Source: Candidatus Villigracilis propinquus
GTDB lineage: Bacteria > Chloroflexota > Anaerolineae > Anaerolineales > Villigracilaceae
Length of the DNA stretch: 35,488 nt
Assembly (NCBI GenBank): GCA_016714565.1
Contig: JADKDM010000028.1
Coordinates: 1 to 35,488, forward strand
Reading direction: 5' to 3'
The notes under the pieces are model-generated. The model worked only from the letters and a program-made list of their open reading frames with translations, was not told where the DNA came from and ran no database searches. How positions within the stretch are numbered: the first letter of the stretch is position 1; the number at the start of each line of letters is the position of its first letter. Of the stretch, positions 33,112-35,488 are shown piece after piece. The translations under genes and the position numbers were made by a program.

Positions 33112-33141
33112 ATTATAGAGAGACAGTCAACAATATGTCAA
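33112..33141 (-). promoter_or_regulatory. sigma-70-type promoter of the antiporter gene
   Basis: Perfect TTGACA (33136-33141) and TATAAT (33112-33117) on the minus strand with an 18-bp spacer. A second TTGACA lies downstream at 33096-33101. Confidence 0.85.
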
Positions 33142-33158
33142 GCACTCATTATCCGCTG

Positions 33159-33164
33159 TATAAT
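33159..33164 (+). promoter_or_regulatory. -10 box upstream of the 102-aa ORF
   Basis: TATAAT in the context CGCTGTATAATG, the same 12-base string as before deoC (34498). The start codon lies 92 bp downstream. No clear -35 box was found. Confidence 0.5.
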
Positions 33165-33255
33165 GTTGGCTGTCCATTTTGGTAGTTGATACGCTTCCGG
33201 TATTCCTTTTGACGATTTACCTATCAATTTAAGAAAAGAGTTTTACAAAGGCTGC

Positions 33256-33564
33256 ATGACCATTTCATCCAGATACAAGGACTTATTTCGAGCGGCTTCC
33301 ATAGTGGAAAAGCTGTCTCTTTTCCAGCAGCTACTTGAAGGCAGTGAGCTTTATGTTGACCTGGCTTTGGCGCTGCTCAAGGCCATTCATAAGCAATTGA
33401 GCGTTGATACGGCTCGTGATCACCTTGACTACAAGCGTTACGCCGAGACGATCGAGTTGCTGCGCTATCACCGTGCCGACATGCTAAAAGAAGTGATCGA
33501 TGCCTGGAAAGCTGAGAACCCTTCGGAGGAAGTGGAGTGGCTTTCTGATGGGGTGATCAAATAA
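33256..33564 (+). CDS. small cytoplasmic helical protein, unknown function
   Basis: A 102-residue acidic, helix-rich protein (TISSRYKDLFRAASIVEKLSLF; later HKQLSVDTARDHLDYKRYAETIELLRYHRADMLKEV). No membrane segment or recognised domain is seen. AAAGG lies 5 bp before the ATG, and a TATAAT box lies 92 bp upstream. A 32-codon ORF begins directly after the stop codon. Function unknown. Confidence 0.6.
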   Translation: MTISSRYKDLFRAASIVEKLSLFQQLLEGSELYVDLALALLKAIHKQLSVDTARDHLDYKRYAETIELLRYHRADMLKEVIDAWKAENPSEEVEWLSDGVIK

Positions 33565-33663
33565 ATGGAACTGGGGATGGAAAGGTGTGAAGCGGCGGTA
33601 TTGCTGGCGATCCGCGATGATGAGCCGTTGGTAGGGGAATATCCCGAAACGTATTTTGATTAA
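33565..33663 (+). CDS. 32-aa ORF coupled to the preceding gene
   Basis: It begins MELGMERCEAAVLLAIRDDE immediately after the TAA of the 102-aa gene (TAAATG), which suits translational re-initiation. Its own TAA overlaps the stop codon of the convergent hydrolase gene within TTAA. The N-terminal composition is soluble. Too short to exclude chance; it may also be the degraded end of a longer gene. Confidence 0.35.
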   Translation: MELGMERCEAAVLLAIRDDEPLVGEYPETYFD

Positions 33664-34433
33664 CGGCTATTTGGAAAGAAATTATTGATCTCATCTGCCA
33701 ATTCACGCGGACGAGTCATAGTTGGCACATGCCCTGCACCTTGAAAGAGGTGCAGCGTGCTATTGGGGATCTTTGAAGCGGCAAATTCCGATTCGCTTTG
33801 CGGAACGATGGCATCCTGTGTGCCGTGAAAAATCAAAGTGGGGATTTGAATGCTGGCAAGGCTGGGGCGTAGATCAACCCCATAAGAATAATCAAGCAAC
33901 CTGATCGCGGAGTCAGACGCGGCGCGGGCGAGGATTTTCCTGCCCCAGCTGCGGATCTCTGAAACATTCGGCTCACTCTCGGGGACGCAGGCGTCCACAA
34001 ATCCAGCGCACGCCATCTCGTAGCTAGCCTTTAGCCCTTGAATGAAGTTGTCATTACTGCCCGCTTCATTGTGCAATAGCGCATCCACAAGGACAAGCCC
34101 TTCAAAGCGGTGCGGTTGTTGCAAGACCGCATTCGTTACAACCATTCCGCCAGCAGACTCACCAGCCAGAACGCATTTTTCAATTCCTAGTTTATCCATC
34201 ACGGCAAAAATATCAGAGACCATGTTTTCCATCGTAATGGACTCTGTGGGGGAAATCGTCACGCCAGATCCGCGGTGATCGTAGGCGACCGTTCGCCAGT
34301 TTTTGCTGAGGTGGGTGAACGGTTCCGTCCATAACTCCCAACTGCCGATCCAACCGCCGTGAGCAAGTATCGTGCGTGAACTTGAGCCGAAATCTACTGT
34401 ATAAAGCTGTGCTTCACCATTTTGGATAAACAT
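33660..34433 (-). CDS. alpha/beta hydrolase
   Basis: A 257-residue hydrolase of the non-haem peroxidase/esterase-like group. Catalytic residues: S93 in LAGESAGGMV (nucleophile elbow), an Asp in FHGTQDAIVPQSE and a His in GAGHVPTMTRP. The oxyanion segment AHGGWIGS is near residue 24. No signal peptide, so cytoplasmic. Its substrate is unknown. The upstream gap to deoC (about 100 bp) holds the divergent deoC promoter. The gene ends in TTAA shared with the convergent small ORF. Confidence 0.87.
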   Translation of the reverse strand: MFIQNGEAQLYTVDFGSSSRTILAHGGWIGSWELWTEPFTHLSKNWRTVAYDHRGSGVTISPTESITMENMVSDIFAVMDKLGIEKCVLAGESAGGMVVTNAVLQQPHRFEGLVLVDALLHNEAGSNDNFIQGLKASYEMACAGFVDACVPESEPNVSEIRSWGRKILARAASDSAIRLLDYSYGVDLRPSLASIQIPTLIFHGTQDAIVPQSESEFAASKIPNSTLHLFQGAGHVPTMTRPRELADEINNFFPNSR

Positions 34434-34497
34434 AATTACCTCGTCTGAAAGAATAACCCTGTATATTCCCGTAAGTTTTGCCCATCCTCTTTCGCTG

Positions 34498-34503
34498 TAT
34501 AAT
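34498..34503 (+). promoter_or_regulatory. -10 box of deoC
   Basis: TATAAT in the string CGCTGTATAATG, 28 bp before the start codon at 34532; the same string precedes the 102-aa ORF. No good -35 box is seen. Confidence 0.5.
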
Positions 34504-34531
34504 GATGTCAGACAACATTAGTGGAGTATCC

Positions 34532-35488
34532 ATGACTTCAAATCACACTCGTAACCCCGGCACGCCCCTTGACCTTGATTGGGTGATGGGCGCGCACATC
34601 AACAAAAGCGCGGTGGAGCGACGCACCGCCACGCTCACAGGTCGCCGCACCGTGAAAAAGGACTGGCAGGCGGCATGGCTTTTACGCGCCATCACCAACA
34701 TTGACCTGACCACTCTCGCAGGCGACGACACGCCTGGGCGTATTCATCGTCTGTGTGCGAAAGCCAAACAACCATTACGCCCCGATATGCTTGAAAACTT
34801 GGATTGAATGGCGAGCGGATCACCGTTGGCGCGGTGTGCGTACCCCAACCGTGTCGCGGATGCAGTCCACGCGCTTCAAGGCTCTGGAATTCCAGTTGCC
34901 TCTGTCGCGACGGGTTTTCCTGCGGGACAGACTCCTCTGCCGCAGCGCATTCAAGAAATTGAGCAAGCCGTGGAAGCAGGCGCAAAGGAAATTGACGTGG
35001 TCATCGCCCGCAATTATGTGTTGACTGGCGATTGGGCAGCCATGTACGACGAGCTTCAACAATTCCGCAAAGCCTGCGGTGAAGCGCACATGAAGACCAT
35101 TCTTGCCACAGGTGACCTTGGTTCTCTCAAACAGGTTTATCAAGCCAGTCTCGTCGCAATGATGGCAGGCTCGGACTTTATCAAAACATCCACAGGAAAA
35201 GAATCAACCAACGCCACGCTGGAATTCAGCCTCGTGATGACGCGCGCCATCCGTGATTATCTCGACCGCTTCGGCTACAAAGTCGGCTTCAAGCCCGCGG
35301 GCGGAATCAGCTCCGCGAAGCAGGCGATGGCGTGGCAGTCACTGATGAAGGAAGAACTCGGCGATGAATGGCTGAAGAATGATCTATTCCGCATTGGCGC
35401 AAGCAGTCTGTTGACCGACATCGAGCGGCAGTTGTATCACTACAACACAGGTCACTACGCGGCGAAACATCACATGCCGATGGGATAA
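34532..35488 (+). CDS. deoC: deoxyribose-phosphate aldolase, frame broken and restored
   Basis: The enzyme cleaves deoxyribose 5-phosphate into glyceraldehyde 3-phosphate and acetaldehyde in nucleoside breakdown. The Schiff-base lysine lies in DFIKTSTGKES, and further signatures are GAKEIDVVIARNYVLTGDW, TILATGDLGSL and VGFKPAGGI. GTGGAG precedes the ATG at 34532. Frame: TTDIDLTTLAGDDTPGR-type start runs to a TGA at 34805-34807. The expected NGERITVGAVCV then lies in the next frame, and from PNRVADAV onward the first frame resumes. One missing base near 34801-34803 and one surplus C at 34849-34853 repair it. Either two homopolymer errors or a decaying gene. The 34808-35488 part alone would begin mid-enzyme. 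Confidence 0.82.

Overview
The window looks like chromosomal DNA of a Chloroflexota bacterium, probably an Anaerolineae-like lineage. This is inferred from the mixture of families, from tandem BatA-like VWA proteins, from a TAXI-type binding protein carrying an extra C-terminal membrane anchor, and from REP/MITE-like intergenic repeats. No rRNA or tRNA gene, CRISPR array or transposase gene was found.

Layout. (1) 1-2601: a TIR-coiled coil-NTPase immune-type protein (C-terminus beyond the left edge), a block of short tandem repeats and a nitroreductase, all on the minus strand. (2) 2810-7768: an HtrA-like protease, then a MoxR ATPase - DUF58 - VWA - VWA operon on the plus strand. (3) 7899-13333: a possibly leaderless membrane protein, selA, an M24 peptidase, a TAXI binding protein and tsaD. 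(4) 13334-13644: a convergent intergenic region with a hairpin-plus-tail module repeated at a 164 bp period. (5) 13645-17498, minus: prfA, prmC, an HD-GYP membrane protein (frameshifted) and tsaC. (6) 17637-22462, minus: a His/Gly-rich membrane protein, an OmpR-type response regulator, a histidine kinase without a canonical start codon, uvrC, a CheY-like regulator and a 49-aa membrane peptide. (7) 22625-25221, minus: a cysteine desulfurase-rhodanese fusion and an MDR oxidoreductase. (8) 25487-29023, plus: trxB, mdh and a mitochondrial-type citrate synthase. (9) 29096-35488: oligopeptidase B, a DinB-like protein, a CPA2-type antiporter, two small ORFs, an alpha/beta hydrolase and deoC, whose reading frame is broken and restored.

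The most interesting signal is regulatory. Two distant promoters, in front of the His-rich protein/two-component operon and in front of the MDR oxidoreductase, carry the same array of three TTGTGGA-type heptamers. The heptamers are spaced 11 and 22 bp apart, and each array lies 8 bp upstream of a -10-like hexamer. This is the geometry expected for an OmpR/PhoB-family regulator, and such a regulator is encoded in the first operon. It suggests an autoregulated stress regulon.

Three or four reading-frame problems lie at short G/C homopolymers (HD-GYP gene, deoC twice, perhaps the histidine kinase start). They are consistent with indels in the underlying assembly, but real frameshifts cannot be excluded.
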